Assembly: GCF_004349085.1 (NCBI RefSeq)
Contig: NZ_SMFM01000003.1
Span: 186,001 to 250,000 of the forward strand
DNA: 64,000 bases
Direction of reading: 5' to 3'
Origin: Flavobacterium caseinilyticum
GTDB lineage: Bacteria > Bacteroidota > Bacteroidia > Flavobacteriales > Flavobacteriaceae
Part shown: positions 16,664 to 25,648 of the stretch, piece by piece
How the letters are laid out: the number at the start of each line of letters is the position of its first letter
Numbering within the stretch: the stretch's first letter is position 1
Made by a program: the position numbers and the translations under genes
The notes under the pieces: generated by a model
What the model was told of the DNA's origin: nothing
What the model saw: only the letters and a program-made list of their open reading frames with translations
The model's database searches: none

Positions 16664-18181
16664 ATGGAAAAAAGAAAAATTGAAATAATGGATACGACAC
16701 TCCGTGATGGTGAACAAACCTCGGGAGTATCATTTTCTGCTGCAGAAAAACTAACCATTGCGCAATTATTGCTGGAAGAATTAAATATTGACAGAATCGA
16801 AATTGCTTCTGCACGCGTGAGCGAAGGGGAATTTCACGGTGTGAAAGGAATAATGAATTGGGCTAACGAAAAAAATTACTCCAATAGAATTGAAGTTTTA
16901 ACCTTTGTCGATGGCGGACTTTCCATAGATTGGATGAAAAAAACTGGTGCAAAGGTTCAGAATTTATTGACCAAAGGATCTTTGAATCATTTGACCCATC
17001 AGTTAAAAAAAACACCTGAACAACATTTTTGCGAAATTGCTCAAGCCATAACTTTGGCTCAGGAAAATAATATTGAAACAAATGTATATTTAGAAGATTG
17101 GAGTAACGGAATGCGCAATTCCCCTGAATATGTGTTTCAGTATCTAGATTTTTTGACCAAACAACCTATAAAAAGAGTTTTGTTACCGGATACTTTAGGC
17201 GTTTTGATTCCTTCTGAAACTTTTGAATTTATTTCGAAAATAATAGTAAGATACCCAAACACCCATTTTGATTTTCATGCACACAACGACTATGATTTAA
17301 GTATCGCTAATGTAATGGAAGCCGTTAAAGCTGGTATTCATGGACTTCATGTAACCGTAAACGGAATGGGAGAACGGGCTGGAAATGCGCCACTTGAAAG
17401 TACTGTTGCTGTAATCAATGACTTTTTTCCACAAATAGAAATCGGTGTAAAAGAATCATCATTATATTCCGTCAGTAAATTAGTGGAGACTTTTACCGGT
17501 TATAGAATTCCGGCAAACAAACCTATCGTTGGTGACAATGTATTTACCCAAACTGCCGGTATTCACGCTGATGGTGACAATAAAAACAACTTATATTTTA
17601 ATGATTTACTTCCGGAACGTTTTGGAAGAAAAAGAAAGTATGCTCTTGGAAAAACATCAGGAAAAGCCAACATCGAAAAAAATCTTCAGGAATTAGGATT
17701 AAAATTAAATCCAGAAGATTTAAAATTAGTTACCCAAAGAATTATCGAATTAGGGGATAAAAAAGAAATGGTTACTAAAGAAGATTTGCCTTATATTATC
17801 TCTGATGTTTTGGATAGCCAAACCTATCAGGAAAAAGTCGTTGTCGAGTCCTACATACTGTCTCACGCTAAAGGATTGCGCCCATCCACCACTTTATCTT
17901 TAAAAATAGATGGTGAAATCATTGAAGAACATGCGCAAGGCGACGGGCAATTCGATGCTTTTATGAACGCTTTAGCGAAAATATACAAAAGCAAAAATCT
18001 AGAACTGCCTAAGCTAATCGATTATGCCGTGCGAATTCCTCCAGGAAGTAGTTCAGATGCGTTGTGTGAAACCATAATAACTTGGACAAATAATGAAAAA
18101 GAATTCAAAACCAGGGGACTGGATTCAGACCAAACGGTTGCCGCAATTATAGCAACTCAGAAAATGTTGAATTTCACTTAA
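16664..18181 (+). CDS. 2-isopropylmalate synthase-type enzyme with C-terminal regulatory domain
   Basis: The 505-residue product is a DRE-TIM metallolyase of the LeuA family. The catalytic start MDTTLRDGEQTSG (residues 9-21) and metal-binding FDFHAHNDYD (His-X-His) are present, then a communication region and a C-terminal LeuA allosteric domain (about 375-505). The position after leuCD suggests condensation of acetyl-CoA with 2-ketoisovalerate in leucine synthesis. Flavobacteria often carry more than one LeuA-type gene, and an (R)-citramalate or alternative 2-oxoacid substrate cannot be excluded. No leuB follows, unlike many leucine operons; the segment ends at a terminator (18352-18383). Confidence 0.85.
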   Translation: MEKRKIEIMDTTLRDGEQTSGVSFSAAEKLTIAQLLLEELNIDRIEIASARVSEGEFHGVKGIMNWANEKNYSNRIEVLTFVDGGLSIDWMKKTGAKVQNLLTKGSLNHLTHQLKKTPEQHFCEIAQAITLAQENNIETNVYLEDWSNGMRNSPEYVFQYLDFLTKQPIKRVLLPDTLGVLIPSETFEFISKIIVRYPNTHFDFHAHNDYDLSIANVMEAVKAGIHGLHVTVNGMGERAGNAPLESTVAVINDFFPQIEIGVKESSLYSVSKLVETFTGYRIPANKPIVGDNVFTQTAGIHADGDNKNNLYFNDLLPERFGRKRKYALGKTSGKANIEKNLQELGLKLNPEDLKLVTQRIIELGDKKEMVTKEDLPYIISDVLDSQTYQEKVVVESYILSHAKGLRPSTTLSLKIDGEIIEEHAQGDGQFDAFMNALAKIYKSKNLELPKLIDYAVRIPPGSSSDALCETIITWTNNEKEFKTRGLDSDQTVAAIIATQKMLNFT

Positions 18182-18351
18182 GCTGCTTATTTATAAATCT
18201 AGTAGGCAAGATGCCATTAAAATTAGTCGAACGCAGGCCAGAGAAAGCTGAAAGTAAAAAAATATTTTTATCCCAAGTTTTTTCATTACGATTGAAAGCA
18301 ATCGGAATGGCAAAATTAACGCATCTCCGACAGTAAAATATTTTAACAAAT

Positions 18352-18383
18352 AAAAAAGGTGTCAATAAATTGACACCTTTTTT
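18352..18383. terminator. Bidirectional terminator between leuA-type and RNA-binding genes
   Basis: A perfect 14-bp stem (AAAAAAGGTGTCAA / TTGACACCTTTTTT) with a 4-base loop carries T-runs on both strands. It lies between convergent genes and can serve both. Confidence 0.85.
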
Positions 18384-18403
18384 TATAGTTGTAGAGAAAA
18401 ATA

Positions 18404-18766
18404 TTAATATCCACCTCTGTTTCCACCACCACGGTTTTCTCCACCACGGCTGTTTCCACCACCATAACCACCGCGTGAATCTCCACCACGACTGTTATTG
18501 TTAAAACTTCTTCTTTCGCCTTCTGGTTTTGGCTCAGATTTGTTTACTACAATTGCACGTCCTTGAACAGTAGCACCATTCAATTCGTCAATAGCTTTTT
18601 GAGCTTCGTCATCATTTGGCATCTCAACAAAACCAAATCCTTTACTTCTTCCAGTGAATTTATCAGTAATAATTTTAACTGAATCAACTGCTCCGTAAGC
18701 CTCGAAAGACTCTCTTAAATCTGCTTCCTCAATACTGAATGGAAGACTTCCAACAAAAATATTCAT
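18404..18766 (-). CDS. RRM-type RNA-binding protein with Gly/Arg-rich tail
   Basis: The 120-residue product has one RNA-recognition motif (residues 1-80) with RNP2 as IFVGSL and RNP1 as KGFGFVEM. A low-complexity tail of Arg-Gly-Gly and Gly-Asn-Arg-Gly repeats follows (about 85-120). Such short RRM proteins are common in Bacteroidota and cyanobacteria and are thought to bind RNA in post-transcriptional control; in Bacteroidota they may fill the niche of missing Hfq/CspA-type chaperones, which is inference. Monocistronic, with its terminator at 18352-18383. Confidence 0.9.
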   Translation of the reverse strand: MNIFVGSLPFSIEEADLRESFEAYGAVDSVKIITDKFTGRSKGFGFVEMPNDDEAQKAIDELNGATVQGRAIVVNKSEPKPEGERRSFNNNSRGGDSRGGYGGGNSRGGENRGGGNRGGY

Positions 18767-18920
18767 ATGTACTTATTTAAATAATAAAACAAATGTACTT
18801 ATTTTTTTTTCTAATCTACTATATATTAGCTTATTTATGTTTTTTATTTTAAAATCAAAATAAAAAAGAGTATTGCAAAGAGTCTAAATGAAGTCTTTAC
18901 AAATTTAATTTATATTATTT

Positions 18921-19403
18921 CTATGGAACATTTGAATTTACTGGAACTTTATAAAAAACACCGTTCTGAAAATTTAGAATAGGACCCGCTAATGAATTGT
19001 TATTGGTGTTCTTCGCATTAAATCGAAATGTCCCTGTTACGGTTTTGTTTATATCATCATATTCTGTTATGATAATTTGCCCATCCCCAATTCCATTCCC
19101 CGTAGAAAAAGTAGTGATGGCGCCTGCTGCATCAGTGACAACGTAAACCGCTTTTTTGGACTCACTGGTACCTAGTACATAGCCTTGAGCTTTAGTCGAA
19201 GTAACCTTTAAAGATAAAATTTCATTCCTTGTGTAGGCTTCAATCACTAATGAGCCATCTGGAGCTAACGTTGCTTTAGACTGAACAGCTCTCCAAAACA
19301 CATTTTCTTTCATTCCTTGGATCGAAGGATTGTTAAAAGTAACATCCTCCTGACAAGAAACTAAAATAAAAATCACGGCAATAAAAAGAAAATATTTTTT
19401 CAT
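18921..19403 (-). CDS. DUF6252-like lipoprotein
   Basis: The 160-residue product starts MKKYFLFIAVIFILVSC, a lipoprotein signal with Cys17 as the anchor. The mature domain begins with the Trp-rich VFWRAVQSKA and has paired beta segments ending in NFQNGVFYKVPV, matching the flavobacterial DUF6252 family. It is probably on the periplasmic or outer face of the membrane; function unknown. It diverges from rpsP across about 200 bp. Confidence 0.7.
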   Translation of the reverse strand: MKKYFLFIAVIFILVSCQEDVTFNNPSIQGMKENVFWRAVQSKATLAPDGSLVIEAYTRNEILSLKVTSTKAQGYVLGTSESKKAVYVVTDAAGAITTFSTGNGIGDGQIIITEYDDINKTVTGTFRFNAKNTNNNSLAGPILNFQNGVFYKVPVNSNVP

Positions 19404-19547
19404 ACTACAAATCTTTTACAACAACCAAAAGTACGCTAATATCCCTGAAAAATATGAATGAATCCAAAAAAAACACAATTAATGCCTCCTACGGCTATTA
19501 TCGAATATCAAAATACATACTGAATTAGCAATTATCAATAAAAGATG

Positions 19548-19555
19548 TATCTTTG
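19548..19555 (+). promoter_or_regulatory. Predicted rpsP promoter (-7 TATCTTTG)
   Basis: TATCTTTG is an exact TAnnTTTG match, 49 bp upstream of the rpsP ATG. No clear -33 TTG at the usual spacing is seen. Confidence 0.55.
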
Positions 19556-19570
19556 CATCCTTAATTAATC

Positions 19571-19585
19571 GAGGTCGAGTACCTC
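19571..19585 (+). promoter_or_regulatory. Small hairpin in the rpsP leader
   Basis: GAGGT and ACCTC form a 5-bp stem with loop CGAGT, inside the predicted 5' untranslated region between the -7 element and the start codon. Ribosomal-protein leaders often hold such sites for autogenous control, but one short stem is weak evidence. Confidence 0.3.
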
Positions 19586-19604
19586 AAAATTTAATCATAA
19601 GATT

Positions 19605-20165
19605 ATGTCAGTAAAAATTAGATTACAAAGACACGGTAAAAAAGGAAAACCTTTTTACTGGGTTGTAGCTGCAGATGCACGCTCAAAAAGAGATGGTAAA
19701 TACCTAGAGAAAATTGGTACTTACAATCCAAACACAAACCCAGCAACTATCGACTTAAACCTTGATAGCGCAGTAAAATGGTTGCACAATGGTGCTCAAC
19801 CAACTGATACTGCAAAAGCAATTCTTTCTTACAAAGGAGCTTTATTGAAACATCACCTTGATGGTGGTATCCGTAAAGGAGCTTTAACTCAAGAACAAGC
19901 TGATGCAAAATTAGCGGATTGGTTAGATGCAAAATCTGGAAAAGTTGATGCTAAAAAAGAAGGTTTAACTAAAGCACAAGCTGATGTTAAAGCTAAAGCT
20001 TTCAAAGCAGAACAAGATGTTAACGCTAAACGTTTAGCTGCAGCTGCTCAAGCAGAAGCTGATGCTATCGCTGCTGCAACTCCAGCTGTTGAAGAAGAAG
20101 TTGCTGAAGTTGAAGCTGAAGAAGCTCCTGCTGCAGAAGAAAATAACGAAACAACTGAAGCATAA
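19605..20165 (+). CDS. rpsP: Ribosomal protein bS16, long form
   Basis: The first ~80 residues are the S16 fold (SVKIRLQRHGKKGKPFYWVVAADARSKR...), a component of the 30S subunit needed for its assembly. The protein is 186 residues, about twice the E. coli length. The extra part is an Ala/Lys/Glu-rich helical extension followed by an acidic Ala/Glu tail (about 150-186), as in other Bacteroidota bS16. It is followed by rimM after 15 bp, the usual operon for 16S maturation, but trmD and rplS do not follow. Confidence 0.96.
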   Translation: MSVKIRLQRHGKKGKPFYWVVAADARSKRDGKYLEKIGTYNPNTNPATIDLNLDSAVKWLHNGAQPTDTAKAILSYKGALLKHHLDGGIRKGALTQEQADAKLADWLDAKSGKVDAKKEGLTKAQADVKAKAFKAEQDVNAKRLAAAAQAEADAIAAATPAVEEEVAEVEAEEAPAAEENNETTEA

Positions 20166-20180
20166 TTTTAGAAGGCGACG

Positions 20181-20705
20181 ATGCGTAAAGAAGATTGTTT
20201 CTACTTAGGTAAAATCGCTAAAAAATTTAGTTTCAAAGGAGAAGTTCTTGCCTATTTAGACACGGACGAACCTGAGTTATACGAAAACTTGGAATCAGTG
20301 TTTGTTGAATGCAACAAACACTTGGTTCCTTTTTTTATTGAAAGCAGTTCATTGCATAAAAACGACTTTCTCCGTATTCGTTTTGAAGACATGAACACCG
20401 AAGAAGATGCCGATGCTATTATAGGCAACGCCATTTATCTTCCTTTAAAAATGTTGCCAAAACTTACTGGCAATAAATTCTACTTCCATGAAGTAATTGG
20501 TTTTGAAGTGGAAGACAAACGCCTTGGTGTTGTCGGGAAAATTCAATCCATAAATGATACTACTGCCCAGCCTCTTTTTGAAGTTTTAAACGGTGATGTT
20601 GAAATTCTTATTCCAATGATTGACCATTTCCTTGTAAAAATTGACAGGGAAAACAAAAAAGTAATCATGGATTTACCAGAAGGGCTTATTGAAATGTATC
20701 TTTAA
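20181..20705 (+). CDS. rimM: Ribosome maturation factor RimM
   Basis: The 174-residue product helps mature the 3' domain of 16S rRNA and binds uS19. It has the N-terminal RimM beta-barrel (FYLGKIAKKFSFKGEVLAYLDTD, residues 7-29) and a C-terminal PRC-barrel (about 95-170, with YFHEVIGFEV and ILIPMIDHFLVKID). It lies 15 bp after rpsP. The downstream 95 bp carry direct repeats that run into the next gene's start. Confidence 0.94.
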   Translation: MRKEDCFYLGKIAKKFSFKGEVLAYLDTDEPELYENLESVFVECNKHLVPFFIESSSLHKNDFLRIRFEDMNTEEDADAIIGNAIYLPLKMLPKLTGNKFYFHEVIGFEVEDKRLGVVGKIQSINDTTAQPLFEVLNGDVEILIPMIDHFLVKIDRENKKVIMDLPEGLIEMYL

Positions 20706-20760
20706 AAGATTTTTAGATTCGCTGCGCTTTTAGATTATTAGAAACGTCTGCGACTTTAGA

Positions 20761-20805
20761 AAAAATCTAAGTTGTCTAATATTCTAAAAAATCTAAGTTG
20801 TCTAA
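20761..20805. repeat. 19-bp direct repeat containing the trmN6 start codon
   Basis: A 19-base sequence starting AAAAATCTAAG is repeated exactly at 20761-20779 and 20787-20805 (period 26). The TTG start of the methyltransferase lies in the second copy. The matching TTG in the first copy is out of frame. The 55 bp before it also hold degenerate TTAGA-type repeats. Confidence 0.75.
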
Positions 20806-21511
20806 ATTCCAATTCAAACAGTTCTCTCTTGAACAAGATCGTTGTGCCATGAAAATTGGAACCGACGGTGTTTTACTTGGCGCTTGGACTCCCATTGAAA
20901 ACAATCCTTTTAGCATTTTAGATATTGGAACAGGAACAGGTGTAATCGCTTTAATGCTGGCGCAAAGAAGCAAGGCAGAACAAATTGATGCTTTGGAAAT
21001 CGACGAAGAAGCCTACGAGCAATCCGTAGATAATTTTGAAAACTCCCCTTGGAGTGATCGCTTATTCTGTTTTCATGCCGGTTTAGACGAATTTGTAGAA
21101 GAACCTGAAGACGAATATGATTTAATTGTTTCTAATCCTCCTTTTTATACCGATGATTACAAATCTGATAACGAGCAGCGCGATTTAGCCCGTTTTGCTG
21201 ACGCGATGCCTTTTGAAGATTTGATTGAGGCTGCTGATTTATTACTTTCGGAAAACGGAATATTCGCTATAATCATTCCTTTCAAAGAAGAAGAAAATTT
21301 TTTGGCTTTAGCCAAAGAATATGAGTTGTATCCCTTAAAAATCACTCACGTAAAAGGAACTCCAACTACAGAAATCAAACGTAGTTTATTGGCTTTTAGC
21401 CGAAATGAAAGTGTGAATTTTCGAATTGATGAATTGGTTATTGAAACCGAAAGACATATTTATACTGAAGAATATATTGCGTTGACAAAAGATTTTTATT
21501 TGAAGATGTAA
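20798..21511 (+). CDS. tRNA1(Val) (adenine(37)-N6)-methyltransferase family protein
   Basis: The 237-residue product is a class I SAM methyltransferase of the TrmN6/YfiC type. It shows QDRCAMKIGTDGVLLGAW, the SAM loop LDIGTGTGVIALMLAQR and the catalytic SNPPFYTDD (N-P-P-F, as in N6-adenine methyltransferases). Target by family is A37 of tRNA1-Val. The only start giving the complete N-terminus is TTG at 20798 within a direct repeat; the next Met (MKIGTDG) would remove the first strand. It probably continues the rpsP-rimM unit. Confidence 0.88.
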   Translation: MSKFQFKQFSLEQDRCAMKIGTDGVLLGAWTPIENNPFSILDIGTGTGVIALMLAQRSKAEQIDALEIDEEAYEQSVDNFENSPWSDRLFCFHAGLDEFVEEPEDEYDLIVSNPPFYTDDYKSDNEQRDLARFADAMPFEDLIEAADLLLSENGIFAIIIPFKEEENFLALAKEYELYPLKITHVKGTPTTEIKRSLLAFSRNESVNFRIDELVIETERHIYTEEYIALTKDFYLKM

Positions 21512-21715
21512 TTCAATATCGCATCTAAAAATTAAAGCTGTGTTACTTCAAACAAATTTCCAATGACAACTAATTATTTTATTGTAAATTAGTAAACTGA
21601 TTTTTAATTAAAATTGAGCTTTTAAAAACTACTTTTTCGATTGCAAAATCCTTTAATTTTCAATTATAATAGAAAAATATAACATTTGTTAATGCTTTTG
21701 TTATATTTCTTTCTG

Positions 21716-21723
21716 TAAATTTG
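21716..21723 (+). promoter_or_regulatory. Predicted acyl-CoA dehydrogenase promoter (-7 TAAATTTG)
   Basis: TAAATTTG matches TAnnTTTG, 22 bp upstream of the start codon. A TTG at 21698-21700 lies 15 bp upstream, slightly close for a -33 element. Confidence 0.5.
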
Positions 21724-21745
21724 CATCACTTAAAATTACCAAACC

Positions 21746-22924
21746 ATGAAACCAGACTTATTTCAATCTCCAGATTATTATAACTTAGACGATTTACTAA
21801 CGGAAGAACACAAACTAGTGCGCGAATCTGCACGAGCTTGGGTAAAAAAAGAAGTTTCCCCTATAATAGAGGAATATGCTCAAAAGGCAGAATTCCCAAA
21901 ACAAATCATAAAAGGTTTGGGCGAAATAGGCGGTTTTGGTCCTTATATCCCGGAAGAATATGGCGGTGCTGGTTTAGACCAAATATCATACGGTTTAATC
22001 ATGCAGGAAATTGAACGTGGAGATTCTGGTGTACGATCTACTTCATCAGTGCAATCTTCTTTAGTGATGTATCCAATTTGGAAATATGGAAATGAGGAAC
22101 AACGAGTAAAATATTTACCAAAGTTAGCTACCGGCGAATACATGGGCTGTTTTGGATTAACAGAACCAAATTATGGTTCTGATCCAGGAAGCATGATTAC
22201 AAATTTTAAAGATATGGGCGACCATTATTTATTGAATGGTGCAAAAATGTGGATTTCAAATGCTCCGTTTGCTGATATTGCAATCGTTTGGGCAAAAAAT
22301 GAAGAAGGCAGAATTCACGGTTTAATTGTAGAACGCGGAATGGAAGGCTTTACTACTCCAGAAACCCATAACAAATGGTCTCTTCGTGCTTCTTCAACCG
22401 GAGAATTAATTTTTGATAATGTTAAAGTTCCAAAAGAAAACTTATTACCCAATAAATCTGGATTAGGAGCGCCACTTGGCTGTCTTGATTCAGCGCGTTA
22501 CGGAATTGCCTGGGGCGCTATTGGTGCTGCAATGGATTGTTACGATACCGCTTTACGTTACGCAAAAGAAAGAATTCAGTTTGACAAACCGATTGCAGGA
22601 ACTCAATTACAACAGAAAAAATTAGCCGAAATGATTACTGAAATCACCAAAGCACAATTATTAACTTGGCGTTTAGGAGTTTTAAGAAATGAAGGGAAAG
22701 CAACAACAGCTCAAATCTCAATGGCTAAAAGAAACAATGTAGATATGGCGATTCATATTGCCCGTGAAGCCAGACAGATGTTGGGTGGAATGGGAATTAC
22801 CGGAGAATATTCGATCATGCGACACATGATGAATTTAGAATCCGTGATTACATATGAAGGAACACATGACATCCATTTGTTGATTACAGGTATGGATATT
22901 ACCGGGATCCCAGCTTTTAAATAG
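21746..22924 (+). CDS. Acyl-CoA dehydrogenase, glutaryl-CoA dehydrogenase-like
   Basis: The 392-residue flavoenzyme has the three acyl-CoA dehydrogenase domains. Visible are FGLTEPNYGSDPG and WISNAPFADIAIVWAK of the FAD/substrate region, and YEGTHDIHLLI near the C-terminus, whose Glu is the catalytic base. Segments such as RGDSGVRSTSSVQSSLVMYPI are closest to glutaryl-CoA dehydrogenases, which oxidise and decarboxylate glutaryl-CoA in lysine/tryptophan breakdown. It has its own promoter and is followed by a terminator. Confidence 0.88.
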   Translation: MKPDLFQSPDYYNLDDLLTEEHKLVRESARAWVKKEVSPIIEEYAQKAEFPKQIIKGLGEIGGFGPYIPEEYGGAGLDQISYGLIMQEIERGDSGVRSTSSVQSSLVMYPIWKYGNEEQRVKYLPKLATGEYMGCFGLTEPNYGSDPGSMITNFKDMGDHYLLNGAKMWISNAPFADIAIVWAKNEEGRIHGLIVERGMEGFTTPETHNKWSLRASSTGELIFDNVKVPKENLLPNKSGLGAPLGCLDSARYGIAWGAIGAAMDCYDTALRYAKERIQFDKPIAGTQLQQKKLAEMITEITKAQLLTWRLGVLRNEGKATTAQISMAKRNNVDMAIHIAREARQMLGGMGITGEYSIMRHMMNLESVITYEGTHDIHLLITGMDITGIPAFK

Positions 22925-22962
22925 TAGTAAACGATTATTAAAGTATTTATAAAATTGATAGT

Positions 22963-22992
22963 AAAAGCTTCTTGGAAACAGGAAGCTTTTTT
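22963..22992 (+). terminator. Terminator after the acyl-CoA dehydrogenase gene
   Basis: AAAAGCTTC (22963-22971) pairs perfectly with GAAGCTTTT (22982-22990), followed by TT, 38 bp after the stop. Confidence 0.75.
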
Positions 22993-23016
22993 ATATTTAC
23001 ATAAAAAATACCACCT

Positions 23017-23799
23017 ATGAATATTGAAACAATCAACAATAGCATTCAGCCCCAAAAAGAACTATTGTTACAACATTCTCTATACAAAAAAGTAAAAACC
23101 GTTGAGGATTTACAGTGTTTTCTTGAAAATCATGTTTATGCAGTTTGGGATTTTATGTCTTTATTGAAAGCATTACAATCTAAATTGACTTGCACTACAA
23201 CTCCGTGGTTTGCCACACCAAATCCTGAGACCAGATATTTAATTAACGAAATTGTAGTTGCCGAAGAATCTGATTTAACGATCGACGGTAAGCGATCAAG
23301 TCATTATGAAATGTATATTGAAGCTATGGAAGCTTGCAATGCAAATACAGCTGGAATCAAACAATTTCTGCATGAAGTAGATTCGCTTAAAAACATATTT
23401 GTTGCGATTAAAACCAGCAATTTACACCCCAACATCAAAGCTTTTTTAGACTTTACTTTCAGAGTCATTGAAGAGGGAAAATCTCATGAAATAGCGGCTG
23501 CTTTTACTTTTGGACGAGAAGATTTAATTCCAAGTATGTTCACTGAAATCTTGAAAAATTTTCAAGCAAATTTCCCGCAAACCGATTTGAGTAAACTCAT
23601 TTATTATTTTGAAAGACACATCGAATTGGATGCTGACGAACACGGACCGATGGCGATGAAAATGATCACAGAACTATGCGGAACGGATGCACAAAAATGG
23701 TCTGATGTAGAAGAAGTTTCGAAATTAGCTTTGGAAAAACGAATCGGACTTTGGGATGCTATTGAAGAAACTATTATGATGAAAGTGGAAGTAGCATAA
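23017..23799 (+). CDS. DUF3050 protein (heme-oxygenase-like fold)
   Basis: The 260-residue soluble protein fits DUF3050. Seen are FLENHVYAVWDFMSLLKALQ, the TRYLINEIVVAEESD stretch with conserved acids, and YFERHIELDADEHGPMAM, giving His and Glu residues placed as in heme-oxygenase-like diiron proteins. Members of that superfamily often bind iron, and their reactions vary. Substrate is unknown. It starts just after a terminator and is followed by the GDSL gene 63 bp later. Confidence 0.85.
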   Translation: MNIETINNSIQPQKELLLQHSLYKKVKTVEDLQCFLENHVYAVWDFMSLLKALQSKLTCTTTPWFATPNPETRYLINEIVVAEESDLTIDGKRSSHYEMYIEAMEACNANTAGIKQFLHEVDSLKNIFVAIKTSNLHPNIKAFLDFTFRVIEEGKSHEIAAAFTFGREDLIPSMFTEILKNFQANFPQTDLSKLIYYFERHIELDADEHGPMAMKMITELCGTDAQKWSDVEEVSKLALEKRIGLWDAIEETIMMKVEVA

Positions 23800-23862
23800 A
23801 ACCAATACTTCCAAATAAACGTAACTATTATTTAGAAATGACTCCTTCTTAATTTCAAAATA

Positions 23863-24636
23863 ATGAAAAAACAATATCAAATAATAGTTGCGTTCTTTTT
23901 ACTCCTTTTCATCGTGGGTTGCAGTACTGAAAATCCAATTTCTGAAATAAATCCTACACCAATAGTCACAAATCCTACAACTGTACCCAATCCAGTATCC
24001 ATAACCGTTACTCAAACACAAAATCAAACCTTTAGTTATTTAGCTCTTGGAGACAGTTATACCATTGGACAAAGTGTATGTGAAACTTGTAGATTTCCGG
24101 AACAACTGAAGAAAAGCCTGAGTAATTTAAATCCCAATAACGCTTATCCTTTAAGGATTATCGCGCAAACAGGCTGGACAACGAGTAATTTAATTTCGGC
24201 GATTAATTTACAAAATCCAGCGTCAGACTATGATTTGGTTACCTTACTAATTGGTGTAAACAATCAATATCAAAGCAAACCCTTTTCGTTATATGAGAAA
24301 GAATTTCCTGAATTAGTAACTAAAGCCATTGCTTTCGCAAAAGGGGATAAGACCAATGTCATTGTAGTATCTATTCCAGATTATGCTTATACGCCTTTTG
24401 GTAAAGGATCAGGAAATCAATCGAGGATTTCTATGGAGATTGATGCGTATAATGCTTTCGCCAAAAAGTATTGCATCGACAACGCAATTGAGTTTATAAA
24501 TATTACTGATATCACCAGACAAGGTTTAACAAATCCTAATCTTGTAGCTCAAGACGGATTGCATCCTTCGGAATTAGCGTATTTTTTATTTGTAGAACGT
24601 ATTTTGCCAAAAGCAGCTATAGCAATTCAAAAATAA
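23863..24636 (+). CDS. SGNH/GDSL hydrolase lipoprotein
   Basis: The 257-residue product starts with a lipoprotein signal ending IVGC (Cys20) and a Pro/Thr/Asn linker (25-55). The SGNH domain shows the nucleophile in LALGDSYTIGQ (Ser65), the block III motif LIGVNNQYQ (Gly and Asn of the oxyanion hole) and the C-terminal DGLHPSELAY with catalytic Asp and His. It should be a membrane-anchored esterase or lipase acting in the periplasm or on the surface. The natural ester substrate is unknown. Confidence 0.9.
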   Translation: MKKQYQIIVAFFLLLFIVGCSTENPISEINPTPIVTNPTTVPNPVSITVTQTQNQTFSYLALGDSYTIGQSVCETCRFPEQLKKSLSNLNPNNAYPLRIIAQTGWTTSNLISAINLQNPASDYDLVTLLIGVNNQYQSKPFSLYEKEFPELVTKAIAFAKGDKTNVIVVSIPDYAYTPFGKGSGNQSRISMEIDAYNAFAKKYCIDNAIEFINITDITRQGLTNPNLVAQDGLHPSELAYFLFVERILPKAAIAIQK

Positions 24637-24719
24637 AAATATCCCATTTCAAAGAAGTTATGCTATAAAACAGTTTTCATTGGTGTTTTTACATATCTTT
24701 ATTTTTTTAAAATAAACAA

Positions 24720-25616
24720 ATGTCTTCCCAAGAACGATTAACCAGAGCTTACAAAGAAGCACAAAGAATTCCTTTTGACAATCAATCAAAATTTATCCTT
24801 TTTAGCGACTGCCACCGAAGTGACAATAGCTTTGCTGATGATTTTGCGAGCAATAGAAATGTGTATTTTCATGCGATGACCCAATATTATAACGATGGAT
24901 TTACCTATTGCGAATTAGGCGATGGCGATGAATTATGGGAAAATATCTTCTTTAAAACTATTTTTGAAGCGCACAAAAACGTGTATCTTCTGCTTAAAAA
25001 ATTTCACGATTCCAATAGGTATCTTAAGATTTGGGGGAATCATGAAATGACTTTTCGAGATAAAGATCATGTAGAAAAAACGCTTTCAACTTACACAAAC
25101 ACCCAAAACGATACCCTTGCACCTTTATTTACCGGCATTAAATGTCATGAAGCTCTTGTTTTATTGCATCGGGAAACCAAACAGGAAATATTTTTGACTC
25201 ATGGTCATCAAGCGGATTTTATGAACTATGTAGGCTGGAAAATCAATAGATTCATGGTGCGTATATTATGGAAACCACTTCAGATTTGGGGGATATCCGA
25301 TCCTACAAGTCCTGCTAAAAATTATGTGGAACGTATAAAGATCGAACTCCGAATAAAAAAATGGATAGAGAATAACAATCGAAAAATTACCATTGTTGGC
25401 CATACACATCGTCCTAGTTTTTCGTATCCAAATGAAAAATCAACACCTTACTTTAACGACGGAAGCTGCGTACATCCCCGAAGCATTACCGGAATTGAAA
25501 TAGTAAACGGAACTATAACACTTATAAAATGGTCCATTGAAACGAAGGAAAATGGAATTCTGCAAGTTGTTAGGGAAGTACTTGAAGGCCCGACAGATTT
25601 AAAGGATTATAAATAA
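24720..25616 (+). CDS. Metallophosphoesterase
   Basis: The 298-residue soluble protein carries all calcineurin-like motifs in order: FSDCHRSD (Asp30, His32), GDGDELWEN, WGNHE, LTHGHQADF and VGHTHRP. The layout, with a long insert containing basic and hydrophobic helices, recalls UDP-2,3-diacylglucosamine hydrolase-like phosphoesterases, but the match is general. It converges on the ferredoxin gene across a shared terminator. Confidence 0.85.
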   Translation: MSSQERLTRAYKEAQRIPFDNQSKFILFSDCHRSDNSFADDFASNRNVYFHAMTQYYNDGFTYCELGDGDELWENIFFKTIFEAHKNVYLLLKKFHDSNRYLKIWGNHEMTFRDKDHVEKTLSTYTNTQNDTLAPLFTGIKCHEALVLLHRETKQEIFLTHGHQADFMNYVGWKINRFMVRILWKPLQIWGISDPTSPAKNYVERIKIELRIKKWIENNNRKITIVGHTHRPSFSYPNEKSTPYFNDGSCVHPRSITGIEIVNGTITLIKWSIETKENGILQVVREVLEGPTDLKDYK

Positions 25617-25617
25617 A

Positions 25618-25643
25618 AAAGCGTTTGCTGAGGCAAACGCTTT
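25618..25643. terminator. Bidirectional terminator
   Basis: AAAGCGTTTGC (25618-25628) pairs perfectly with GCAAACGCTTT (25633-25643), with A- and T-runs at both ends. It lies between convergent genes only 33 bp apart. Confidence 0.85.
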
Positions 25644-25648
25644 CTTTA

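Noticed and set aside
18174..18365. 63-codon minus-strand frame after the leuA-type gene
   Set aside because: No family, AT-rich composition, and it runs into the terminator hairpin.
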